Source: Roseovarius sp.
GTDB lineage: Bacteria > Pseudomonadota > Alphaproteobacteria > Rhodobacterales > Rhodobacteraceae
Assembly: GCF_027019125.1 (NCBI RefSeq)
Contig: NZ_JALUXE010000027.1
Coordinates: forward strand, 62,001-126,000
Direction of reading: 5' to 3'
DNA length: 64,000 nt
The notes beneath the pieces were generated by a model that ran no database searches, was not told where the DNA came from, and saw only the letters and a program-made list of their open reading frames with translations. Each line of letters opens with the position of its first letter. Position 1 is the first letter of the stretch. The position numbers and the translations under genes were made by a program. Below are positions 27,375 through 36,160 of the stretch, piece by piece.

Positions 27375-28264
27375 ACCTACTTGTCACCGGGGCCGGTGGG
27401 TTTCTGGGCCGCGCTGTGGTTGCAGAAGCCCGCGCGCGCGGGCACACGGTGCGCCCAGTGACGCGCGCCGAAGTCGATCTGGCATCAGGGGATCTGAGTG
27501 GGCTTCTGGACGGGATAGAGTGCGTGATCCATTTGGCGGGGTCTCTTTCGGGGGATTGGGCCGTGCAGACGCGCGATACGCTTAGTGCCACGCGGCGCCT
27601 CATTGCCGCCATGCAGGCGCAGACCCTTCCGCCACGTCTGGTGCTGGCCAGCTCCATTGCCGTCTACAGCGCCGATGCATCGGGCGTTGTCACCGAGGCC
27701 ACGCCGCTCGAGGATCGACCGGAGCGGCGCGATGCCTATGCCCGCGCCAAGCTCGCACAGGAAGACTTGATGCGTGACAGCGGCCTTCGCCATACGATCC
27801 TGCGTCCCGGCGCGATCCTTAGGCCGGATCGGGTGATGACCGCGCATCTGGGGCCGAGGATGGGTCGCACGCTTATCCTGATGGAGCGGGGGGGTGAGGT
27901 GCCGGTGGTGTCGCTCAGAGATTGCGCGCGTGCCTTTGTTCTGGGGGCAGAGGCATCGGGCGAGGGGCGGGCGTTGAATATTCTCGGGGCGGATCGGCCT
28001 TCGCGGGCGCGATACGTCGCGGCGCTGCGGCGCACAGGCTGGCCCCACCATGTACTTCCGCTCAACTGGCGGATGGTAGCACCCTTGGCATGGCTTCTCT
28101 CACCACTTGGCGCGCGTGTGCCGGGCCTCTTGCGCCCTGCCGTTTTGCGCGCACGGATGCGACCGGTTCGCTATGACATCACGGCGGCGGAGTTGGCGCT
28201 TGGCTGGGTGCCGCAGGATGATTTCGACACCGCCCTCGCGCGGGCGCAGGAGGGGGCGGCATGA
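27365..28264 (+). CDS. NAD-dependent epimerase/dehydratase
   Basis: 299 residues of the extended SDR family. Rossmann motif LLVTGAGGFLGRAVV at the N-terminus; catalytic pair YARAK (AYARAKLAQEDLM); substrate loop LRPGAILRPD. Probably modifies a nucleotide-linked sugar for the surface polysaccharide. Start at ATG 27365 inside the end of the Gfo/Idh gene. Overlaps the GT4 gene by 4 bases (ATGA). Confidence 0.91.
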   Translation: MGLNLLVTGAGGFLGRAVVAEARARGHTVRPVTRAEVDLASGDLSGLLDGIECVIHLAGSLSGDWAVQTRDTLSATRRLIAAMQAQTLPPRLVLASSIAVYSADASGVVTEATPLEDRPERRDAYARAKLAQEDLMRDSGLRHTILRPGAILRPDRVMTAHLGPRMGRTLILMERGGEVPVVSLRDCARAFVLGAEASGEGRALNILGADRPSRARYVAALRRTGWPHHVLPLNWRMVAPLAWLLSPLGARVPGLLRPAVLRARMRPVRYDITAAELALGWVPQDDFDTALARAQEGAA

Positions 28265-29508
28265 GCCTGCGCATCGCGTATCTGACCGGCGAGTATCCGC
28301 GCGCCACCGATACCTTCATCCAGCGCGAGGTGGCGGCGCTGCGCGCGCGGGGGCTCATGGTCGAAACATGTTCGATCCGCCGCACCGGGGCCGAACATCA
28401 CACCGGACCCGAGCAACGGGCCGAGGCGGCGGGGACATTTCACGTGTTGGAAACCGCCCTTTCGCCCCGCCACCTGATCGCGGCGCATCTGGCGGCGTGG
28501 CGCAGGCCGGGGGCGTGGCTGCGCGCCTTGCGTCTGGCGTGGCGCACCAGCCCCGGGGGTATCAAGGCGACGCTATACCAGTTCATCTATCTCGCCGAGG
28601 CTGCGGTTCTGGCGCAACACCTGCGCGCGAAGGGCCTGACCCATTTGCATAATCACATCGCCAAATCGAGCTGCACGGTGGCGATGCTCATGTCCGAAAT
28701 GTCAGGTATTCCCTACAGCTTCACGCTGCACGGGCCGGATATCTTCTACGAACCCTATCGCTGGCGGTTGGATGAAAAGATTGCCCGCGCGCGCTTTGTC
28801 GCCTGTATCAGCCATTTTGCCCGCTCGCAGGCGATGGCCTTTTCCGATCCCCGGCATTGGCACAAGTTGCATATCGTGCATTGCGGGGTGGATCCTGCAC
28901 GCTATGCCCCCCCTGCCACGCCCGCGCCCGCGCATCTGCTCTTTGTGGGCCGTCTGGCGGCGGTCAAGGGCGTGCCGATGCTCTTTGATGCCCTGCGCGA
29001 CCTGAGCCCGAAGCATCCTGCGCTGCACCTGACACTGGTGGGCGATGGACCAGAGCGCGCCATGCTGGAGCGGCGTGCCGGTGAAATGGGCCTCGCGTCG
29101 CGGATCACCTTTGCGGGCTACAAATCTCAGGCCGAGGTGGCGGATCTGCTGCGCACGGCGACGGCTCTTGTCCTGCCAAGCTTTGCCGAAGGCGTGCCAG
29201 TCGTGCTGATGGAAGCGATGGCGGCGCGGGTGCCGGTCGTGACAACGCGTATCGCGGGCGTGCCGGAACTGGTCGAAGATGGGGTGAGCGGTCTCTTGGT
29301 GCCCCCCGGTGATGCCCATGCCCTCCAGGTGGCAATTGGGCGTTTGCTCTACGATAGGCATCTGTGCCGGGATATGGGCGAGGCGGGGCGGCTGCGGGTT
29401 GAGGCCGAATTTGCCTCGGATCACGAGGCGGCATGGCTTGCCGCGCTCTTTTCAGGATACTCTACCGGTGTTCCGCCTGAATCCCTCCGGCCAAAGGACA
29501 GCCCATGA
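28261..29508 (+). CDS. Glycosyltransferase family 4 protein
   Basis: 415 residues, GT-B fold. N-terminal acceptor domain includes YLTGEYPRATDTFIQREVAAL. The C-terminal donor domain has LLFVGRLAAVKGVPMLFDAL, LVGDGPERAMLERRA and the E-x7-E-type segment PSFAEGVPVVLMEAMAARVPVVTTRIAGVPELVEDGVSGLLVPP. Transfers a sugar from a nucleotide donor to a growing glycan in the cytoplasm. ATGA overlaps on both sides. Confidence 0.94.
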   Translation: MSLRIAYLTGEYPRATDTFIQREVAALRARGLMVETCSIRRTGAEHHTGPEQRAEAAGTFHVLETALSPRHLIAAHLAAWRRPGAWLRALRLAWRTSPGGIKATLYQFIYLAEAAVLAQHLRAKGLTHLHNHIAKSSCTVAMLMSEMSGIPYSFTLHGPDIFYEPYRWRLDEKIARARFVACISHFARSQAMAFSDPRHWHKLHIVHCGVDPARYAPPATPAPAHLLFVGRLAAVKGVPMLFDALRDLSPKHPALHLTLVGDGPERAMLERRAGEMGLASRITFAGYKSQAEVADLLRTATALVLPSFAEGVPVVLMEAMAARVPVVTTRIAGVPELVEDGVSGLLVPPGDAHALQVAIGRLLYDRHLCRDMGEAGRLRVEAEFASDHEAAWLAALFSGYSTGVPPESLRPKDSP

Positions 29509-30470
29509 CCCTGCGCATTGCGGTTGTTCTGATCGGACGAAATGAGGGTGCGCGTCTCGTCGCAAGCTTGGACTCGCTCAACGGGCGGGGCGTGCGGGTG
29601 GTCTATGTCGATAGCGGATCGAGCGACGGCAGCGTGGCGGCGGCGCAGGCGGCGGGGGCCGAGGTGGTGGAGTTGGACACATCCACGCCCTTCACCGCCG
29701 CGCGCGCGCGCAACGCGGGTTTTGCCGCCCTGGCCCCGGATTGGCCCGATGCGGTGCAATTCATCGACGGTGATTGCATCGTGGTGCCAGACTGGATCGA
29801 CCGGGCGGCGGCGGCGCTGATGGCGGATGATGGGATCGGCCTTGTGACCGGCTGGCGCTCGGAAATCTATCCCGCGGCGTCGGTCTACAATGCGCTCTGC
29901 GATCACGAGTGGCACCGGCCAGCGGGCGAGATCACGGCCTGTGGCGGCGACATGATGCTGCGGGTCGCAGCCTATCAAGAGGTCGGAGGCTTTGATGCGT
30001 CGGTCATCGCCGCCGAAGATGACGAGTTGTGTCAACGGCTGCGCAAGGCAGGCTGGCGCCTGATCCGTTTGCCGCATCCGATGACCCGGCACGATGCCGC
30101 GATGCGGACTTTTGGGCAATGGTGGCGGCGCGCGGTGCGGACGGGGCATGGGTTTGCACAAGTTGGGGATTTGCACCCCGGCTATTTTACGCGAGAGAGG
30201 GCGCGGGCCTGGCTCTATGGTCTGGTCTTGCCTCTGTTGGCTTTCGCGGGGTTCTTCTGGTTTCCGCTTTTGGTGGCCGTGGTGGCTACTTACGCGATGT
30301 CCTATGTCAAGACGGCGCAGGGATTGCGCAAGTCTGGAATGGGCACGCGGGCGGCGCTGCATCAGGCGGTCTTTCTCAGCCTGTCCAAATTTCCAAACCT
30401 GATTGGCATGCTGACCTATCGCTTGCGCAAGCGGCGGGGTGCGGCAATGCGGATCATCGAATACAAGTGA
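29505..30470 (+). CDS. Glycosyltransferase family 2 protein
   Basis: 321 residues, GT-A fold. Motifs: AVVLIGRNEGARLVASLDSL, VVYVDSGSSDGS, FIDGDCIVVPDW (DxD-like metal site) and EDDELCQRLRKAGWRLIRLPHPMTRHD. The C-terminal part has a hydrophobic stretch (LYGLVLPLLAFAGFFWFPLLVAVVATYAMSY), so it is probably membrane-anchored. Overlaps GT4 by 4 bases and precedes the fusion gene by 9 bases. Confidence 0.93.
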   Translation: MTLRIAVVLIGRNEGARLVASLDSLNGRGVRVVYVDSGSSDGSVAAAQAAGAEVVELDTSTPFTAARARNAGFAALAPDWPDAVQFIDGDCIVVPDWIDRAAAALMADDGIGLVTGWRSEIYPAASVYNALCDHEWHRPAGEITACGGDMMLRVAAYQEVGGFDASVIAAEDDELCQRLRKAGWRLIRLPHPMTRHDAAMRTFGQWWRRAVRTGHGFAQVGDLHPGYFTRERARAWLYGLVLPLLAFAGFFWFPLLVAVVATYAMSYVKTAQGLRKSGMGTRAALHQAVFLSLSKFPNLIGMLTYRLRKRRGAAMRIIEYK

Positions 30471-30479
30471 GCAATTTTC

Positions 30480-32588
30480 ATGGTGGATAAACGGATCAAC
30501 GTGGGTCTCATCGGTGCGGGCTATATCGCGGGCTGGCACGCGGGGGCGTTAAAGCTGACGCCGGGCGCGCGTTTGTCGGCGGTTTGCGATCTGTCGGCCT
30601 CTGCCGCCGAAGCGTTAGCGGTGGCGCATGGAGCACAGGCGTTCTCCGCGCTCGACGATATGATCGCGAGCGGCACGATCGAGGCGGTGCATATCCTGAC
30701 GCCCCCAAATAGCCACGCGGTTTTGGCGCGTAAATGTCTGGCGGCGGGGCTTCATGTATTGGTGGAAAAGCCGGTGGCTCTCTCGGGGGACGAAACCGCC
30801 GGAATTGCCAATGCAGCGCGGGCGGCAGATCGCCATTTTGCCGCCGGTCACAATTTCCTCGGGCTGCCCAGCTATCAACGGCTCAAGCAGCAGATGGCGC
30901 GCGGTGATTTGGGGCGCATTTCCAGTGCCGAGATCACATGGGCCTTGCCCCTTTCCCCCTTGCGTTCCGGTCCCTATGGCCTCTGGCTTTTGCGTGAGTC
31001 GCGGAATCTTTTGTTGGAGCTTGGACCGCATCTTTTTGCCTTTGCCCATGACCTCTTTGGTCCTGTCACAGTGACCGGGCTCTATCTGGGCAAGCCGGTG
31101 GCGCTGCCGGGTGCGGGGACGCGGCCGCAAAGCTGGCGGATCACCGCAGAGGCGGGCGGCGTCGATATCGCATTCAACATGCAATTGGTCGAAACGATCG
31201 ATGACCGCTCTGTTACGCTGCGCGGGTCCTCGGGGTTGGCACGGCTGGATTATGCCGCCGATGTGCTGAGCGTCAGCCATGAGAACACCGCTGATCTGGT
31301 CCTCAACCCTTTTCTGCGCCAAATGGGCGGGGCATGGGGGCATCTGCGCGATGGCATCGGCAATGCCGTGCGGCAAATTGGATCGCTGAACAGAAAATCG
31401 CCCTATGCCCTAGGCTTTGCCGGGACATTCGAAGCGTTTTATGGTGCCATTCGCGACGGCAAGCCGCTGGATACGCGGTTTGACGGGGCGGCCGCAGAGG
31501 GGGTGATGCGTGCGATTGACGCGGCGATTGCCCTTATGCCCGATCAGGGCCGCGAGACCTGGACCCCGCCCAAGCCCCGGCGCAGGCCCAATCCCACCGC
31601 CCTTGTCATCGGAGGCACCGGGTTTCTGGGTCGTGACCTCACGCGCAGGCTCGTCGCGCGGGGACAGGATGTGCGCGTTCTTTCGCGGGGGGCGCATGGC
31701 CCGTTTGACGACCTGCCCGAGAGCGTCGATACCTGCGCAGTCAGCCTGCGTGACGAGGAAGGGCTACGCCATGCGATGCAGGGCATAGAGGTTGTCTACA
31801 ACCTTGCCCGTGCTTTGGGCACGACATGGGAGGATTGTCTGGAAAACGATGTGGCCGTGTCCGACCGCATCGCGCGGGCAGCACAGGCGGCCGGGGTCAA
31901 GCGTTTTGTCTATACCGGCACGATTGCGTCTTATGACATGTCCAACCCGCAAACGGTGATCACTGAATCGACGCCCTTCGCGCAGGATATGACCGACCGC
32001 AATCTCTACGCCCGCTCCAAGGCGGAATGCGAGCGGCGGCTCTGGCAGATGGCGCGTGACCATGGCCTGCCGCTGACCATCGCGCGGCCCGGCATTGTGG
32101 TCGGGCAAGGAGGGCCGTTGCAGCATTGGGGCATCGGGCGATGGCACGGGGCGGGGGCGGTGCGTCTTTGGGGGACAGGGGACAACCCGCTGCCCTTCGT
32201 GCTGATCGGGGATGTCTCCGACGGGCTTATCCGCATGGGCGAGAGCGGGGCCGCGCCGGGCCAATCCTTTAACCTTGTGGGCGATGTGCCCCTGACGGCG
32301 CGCAGTTACTTCAACGCGATCCACATGCGGTTGGGTGCAGGCATCCGCGTGAGTTCCGGCAACCTGACGGCAATGTGGGCGGCGGATGCGGTCAAATCCG
32401 TGCTCAAGACCCATGCCCTGCGCCGCTCCGGCGTGATCCGCGCCTCGCTCCGGGACTGGCAGTCGCGGGCGCATTACGCTCAGTTCGACAATACCAAACC
32501 CAAGGCCTTGTTGGGCTGGACGCCGGTGTCGAACCGTGAGGAATTCCTGCAAGAGGCCGTGGATCGCGCCGGGTTGCTTGGCTTTTGA
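30480..32588 (+). CDS. Gfo/Idh/MocA oxidoreductase fused to NAD-dependent epimerase/dehydratase
   Basis: 702 residues containing two full enzymes. Residues 1-365: Gfo/Idh/MocA fold with NVGLIGAGYIAGWHAGAL and the EKP motif (E96-P98). Residues 370-702: extended SDR with ALVIGGTGFLGRDL (glycines from 378) and catalytic Tyr510/Lys514 (LYARSK). The linker is a short basic Pro-rich stretch (PPKPRRRPNP). No frameshift or internal stop is visible. Two unfused relatives of the same families lie 3-4 kb upstream in this operon. It probably carries out two successive redox/epimerase steps on one sugar. Confidence 0.92.
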   Translation: MVDKRINVGLIGAGYIAGWHAGALKLTPGARLSAVCDLSASAAEALAVAHGAQAFSALDDMIASGTIEAVHILTPPNSHAVLARKCLAAGLHVLVEKPVALSGDETAGIANAARAADRHFAAGHNFLGLPSYQRLKQQMARGDLGRISSAEITWALPLSPLRSGPYGLWLLRESRNLLLELGPHLFAFAHDLFGPVTVTGLYLGKPVALPGAGTRPQSWRITAEAGGVDIAFNMQLVETIDDRSVTLRGSSGLARLDYAADVLSVSHENTADLVLNPFLRQMGGAWGHLRDGIGNAVRQIGSLNRKSPYALGFAGTFEAFYGAIRDGKPLDTRFDGAAAEGVMRAIDAAIALMPDQGRETWTPPKPRRRPNPTALVIGGTGFLGRDLTRRLVARGQDVRVLSRGAHGPFDDLPESVDTCAVSLRDEEGLRHAMQGIEVVYNLARALGTTWEDCLENDVAVSDRIARAAQAAGVKRFVYTGTIASYDMSNPQTVITESTPFAQDMTDRNLYARSKAECERRLWQMARDHGLPLTIARPGIVVGQGGPLQHWGIGRWHGAGAVRLWGTGDNPLPFVLIGDVSDGLIRMGESGAAPGQSFNLVGDVPLTARSYFNAIHMRLGAGIRVSSGNLTAMWAADAVKSVLKTHALRRSGVIRASLRDWQSRAHYAQFDNTKPKALLGWTPVSNREEFLQEAVDRAGLLGF

Positions 32589-32681
32589 GATATGGGTCGG
32601 CGGCATACAATCCCTAAGTTTTGGTCGCATTGTTGCCGGAATTGCCGGGCATATCTGTGCCAACAGGCAGGAGACCTTGCA

Positions 32682-32755
32682 ATGGCAGGACAGGCCACCC
32701 CCGGCAGATCCACAGGCACGCGCCCCGGCGCGGGGCTGTGTCATGGGGTGCTGTC

Positions 32756-32759
<4 letters not shown>
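32682..32759 (+). CDS. Possible 25-residue coupled leader ORF before the kinase gene
   Basis: A small frame, ATG at 32682 to TGA at 32757-32759, with a good AGGAG site 8 bases upstream (32669-32673). Its stop overlaps the kinase start as ATGA, the same coupling seen between the other genes of this cluster. The peptide ([20 protein letters not shown]...) matches no family I know. It could be a leader that couples translation, or chance. Confidence 0.35.
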
Positions 32760-33766
<1,007 letters not shown>

Positions 33767-33777
33767 CGCGGATCACC

Positions 33778-33791
33778 TGACGCGCGCGTCA
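33778..33791. other. Perfect 14-bp palindrome between kinase gene and xerC
   Basis: TGACGCGCGCGTCA lies in the 22-base gap between the two convergent genes and includes the xerC stop. No T-run follows. It could be a weak bidirectional stop or a protein site; no function is established. Confidence 0.4.
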
Positions 33792-34709
33792 TCCGCCCCC
33801 TTGCGGATGGGCGCGGGCATAGACCTCCATCAAGCGGGCGGTATCGACGCCCGTATAGGCCTGCGTTGTCGAAAGCGAAGCATGACCCAGAAGCTCCTGA
33901 ATGGCGCGCAGGTCGCCGCCTGCGTTCAAGAGATGCGTGGCAAAGCTGTGGCGCATGGCATGGGGCGTTGCCGTCGCGGGCAGGCCAAGCTGTGCGCGGG
34001 TCTTTTCCATCACCTTCTGGATCAGACGCGGACTGAGCGCACCGCCGCGTGCCCCCAGGAAAAGCGGACTGTTGCGGGATATGTCATAGGGGCAAAGACG
34101 GACATAGTGCGCCACCGCTGCGCGGGCCGGCTCGATCACCGGCACCAGCCGTTCCTTGCCACCCTTGCCGATGATGCGCAACGCCGGACCAAGCGGAAGA
34201 TCGGCGCCAGTCAGGCTGAGCGCCTCGGAAATGCGCAGCCCGCACCCATAGAGCAGGGTGACGACCGCTTGATCCCGCGCAGCGATCCAGGGCGTGAGGC
34301 TCTGTGCGTCGAGCGTCTCGATCATCTCCGATGCCGCTTCGGGCGACAGGGGGCGGGGCAGCTTGCGCTGAAACTTGGGGGACCGGGTGGAGAGCACGGC
34401 AGTCGGCTCGAAGCCTTCGCGCTCGGACAGCCAGCGGTAGAAACTTTTGACCGCCGAGAGTTTGCGCGCAAGCGACCGGGGGCCGACATCGCCGCCTCGG
34501 GTATGGGCCATCCAGGCACGCATATCCGCGGTGGTGATGCGTGACAGCGCGCCCAGGCCCTGGGTCTCGCCGTAGTGCTGCGTGATGAAGCGGAGGAAAT
34601 CACCGACATCGCGGGCGTAGGCGTCGATCGTGTTTGCGGCGGCCCCCTTGAGGGCCTTCTGCGTGGCCAGCCACGCCGACAGGGCGTCGCGGGCGGCCTC
34701 TGAAATCAT
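33789..34709 (-). CDS. xerC: Tyrosine recombinase XerC
   Basis: 306 residues, the housekeeping recombinase acting with XerD at the chromosomal dif site. Core-binding N-terminal domain (about 8-95), catalytic domain with the expected residues: Arg in YGCGLRISEAL, Lys in IIGKGGKERLVPV, HAMRHSF (HxxR), LLGHASLSTTQAYT (His and nucleophilic Tyr). It overlaps the DUF484 gene upstream by 4 bases, the arrangement found in many proteobacteria. No sign that it belongs to a mobile element. Confidence 0.95.
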   Translation of the reverse strand: MISEAARDALSAWLATQKALKGAAANTIDAYARDVGDFLRFITQHYGETQGLGALSRITTADMRAWMAHTRGGDVGPRSLARKLSAVKSFYRWLSEREGFEPTAVLSTRSPKFQRKLPRPLSPEAASEMIETLDAQSLTPWIAARDQAVVTLLYGCGLRISEALSLTGADLPLGPALRIIGKGGKERLVPVIEPARAAVAHYVRLCPYDISRNSPLFLGARGGALSPRLIQKVMEKTRAQLGLPATATPHAMRHSFATHLLNAGGDLRAIQELLGHASLSTTQAYTGVDTARLMEVYARAHPQGGG

Positions 34710-35413
34710 GACAGCCAGCGGCGCATGGTGCGCTCGAAGACTCCTGCGAAAAAGGCCAAAAGATCAGTCCCCTGTTGCGGGCTGAACTGATGCGGGTCTT
34801 CGGCCCCCATGGCCAGCATGCCGGGCAGTCGATCCGAGCCGAAATCGAGCAAAAGACACGCCTCGGAGCGCAGATAGGGCGCTTCGCGGCCATAGACGCG
34901 CATGTCGCCTTCGTCGATCTGGCGCAGGGTAACTTGGCGGGCGGGCACATCGCGTGTGCCGGTGAGATAGGATTTGATGAAACCGGGCTCCGCGACCGAG
35001 AGCACGTCGCCCAGGCGGCGCACGGCCGGATCACTATCGTTCTGCACTGATTCAAGCACCAATCGCACGGCATCCACCCGCAGGATATGCGCCACCTCGC
35101 CCCCCAGATCCCGCAGGAAGGTCTCGAACTCGATGGGATCGAGCATGCGCAAAATCGCACGATGCACCTGATTGGTGCCTGCAAGGTTTTCATAGGCCGC
35201 CGCGATCACCGAGCGATGCGTGTCCTCGAGCCGGTCCAGACGCGCCTCGAGCCGGTCCATGGCGATGCCGCGCAGGTCCACGATATTGCCGCCCATGGCG
35301 CGCTCGTTGGCCGCGATCAGCGCGCGCATCAGGTCTTGATCTTCAAGGATCAGATCGGGTTGCGCGATGATATGTTCGCGCAGCGCATCGTTCATTTCAG
35401 GCTTGCTGCTCAT
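34706..35413 (-). CDS. DUF484 family protein
   Basis: 235 residues with the family's pattern: N-terminal LREHIIAQPDLILEDQDLMRALIAAN, an amphipathic helix (DRLEARLDRLEDTHRSVIAAAYENLAGTNQVHRAILRML) likely to form a coiled coil, then a GAF-like domain ending in FGSDRLPGMLAMGAEDPHQFSPQQGTDLLAFFAGVFERTMRRWL. Commonly encoded directly before xerC; function unknown. The stop overlaps the xerC start by ATGA. Confidence 0.93.
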   Translation of the reverse strand: MSSKPEMNDALREHIIAQPDLILEDQDLMRALIAANERAMGGNIVDLRGIAMDRLEARLDRLEDTHRSVIAAAYENLAGTNQVHRAILRMLDPIEFETFLRDLGGEVAHILRVDAVRLVLESVQNDSDPAVRRLGDVLSVAEPGFIKSYLTGTRDVPARQVTLRQIDEGDMRVYGREAPYLRSEACLLLDFGSDRLPGMLAMGAEDPHQFSPQQGTDLLAFFAGVFERTMRRWLS

Positions 35414-35488
35414 TCCGACCTCTTTCGGGTTTGCGGCACCTTAGCAGATGCAAAAATATTATGCCGCAAGAAAATGCAGCCGTGTCGC

Positions 35489-36160
35489 TCAGCGAAGCGG
35501 CTGCGCGGTGTAGAGCACCTGACCGCGCGGTAGGCGCAGGGGGCTGCGCAGCGCCTGCCAGCCGGTTATCTGCGCCATGTGGTCCACATCCTCGGGAAGA
35601 ATGTGATAAGGTGGGCGAATGTCGTGGGTGACAACCCCATCGGGCTGTCGATAGGCGGTGGTTGCCTCGGTAGCGTTTGGAGCGAGAAAGACGGTAAAGA
35701 AAAACGCCTCGAGGTGGTCGAAGCGGCGCAGGTTGGTCAGCGCGCGACGCAGATGCGCCATGGGCAGATGCGGAAAGACGGCAAAGGCGATCGCATGGGT
35801 GATGCAGTCCGGCACGCCGGTATAGTCGAACCGCGCATCCTCGATCAGGTGATCGGGGTTTAGGCGCGCAGGCTCTGACAGCTCAGCGGCATGACCTGCG
35901 AGCATGAGGGCCCGCGAGGCGTCGGTGGCCCAGTAATGCCCCGGCTCCAGATAGGCCACCGCCTTGCACCCCAGCCGCAATGAACCCGCGCCGATGTCCA
36001 GCAAGTGATGATGCGGCAAGAGTCCCGCCTCGCGCAGGAGGGCGATCTGAACCCGTCCGGTTTCTTCCCACCGCCCGCCCACGACGTCACGATGCCGTCC
36101 GGCGGCGATCGCCTCGGCGTGAAAGCCGTCCACCTCATAGGGGTTTTGCGGCGTTTTCAT
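35489..36160 (-). CDS. Class I SAM-dependent methyltransferase
   Basis: 223 residues; Rossmann methyltransferase with motif I HHLLDIGAGSLRLGCKAVAYLEPGHYWATDAS. The N-terminus (NPYEVDGFHAEAIAAGRHRDVVGGRWEETGRVQIALLREAGLL) has no extra domain. The substrate is not recognisable. The ATG shares one base with the TRAP permease stop (TGATG), so it is probably co-transcribed with the TAXI-TRAP genes. Confidence 0.86.
   Translation of the reverse strand: MKTPQNPYEVDGFHAEAIAAGRHRDVVGGRWEETGRVQIALLREAGLLPHHHLLDIGAGSLRLGCKAVAYLEPGHYWATDASRALMLAGHAAELSEPARLNPDHLIEDARFDYTGVPDCITHAIAFAVFPHLPMAHLRRALTNLRRFDHLEAFFFTVFLAPNATEATTAYRQPDGVVTHDIRPPYHILPEDVDHMAQITGWQALRSPLRLPRGQVLYTAQPLR

Noticed and set aside
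33789-34709. Integrase of a mobile element
   Set aside because: The gene is standard XerC next to DUF484, with no attachment sites, phage genes or composition change.
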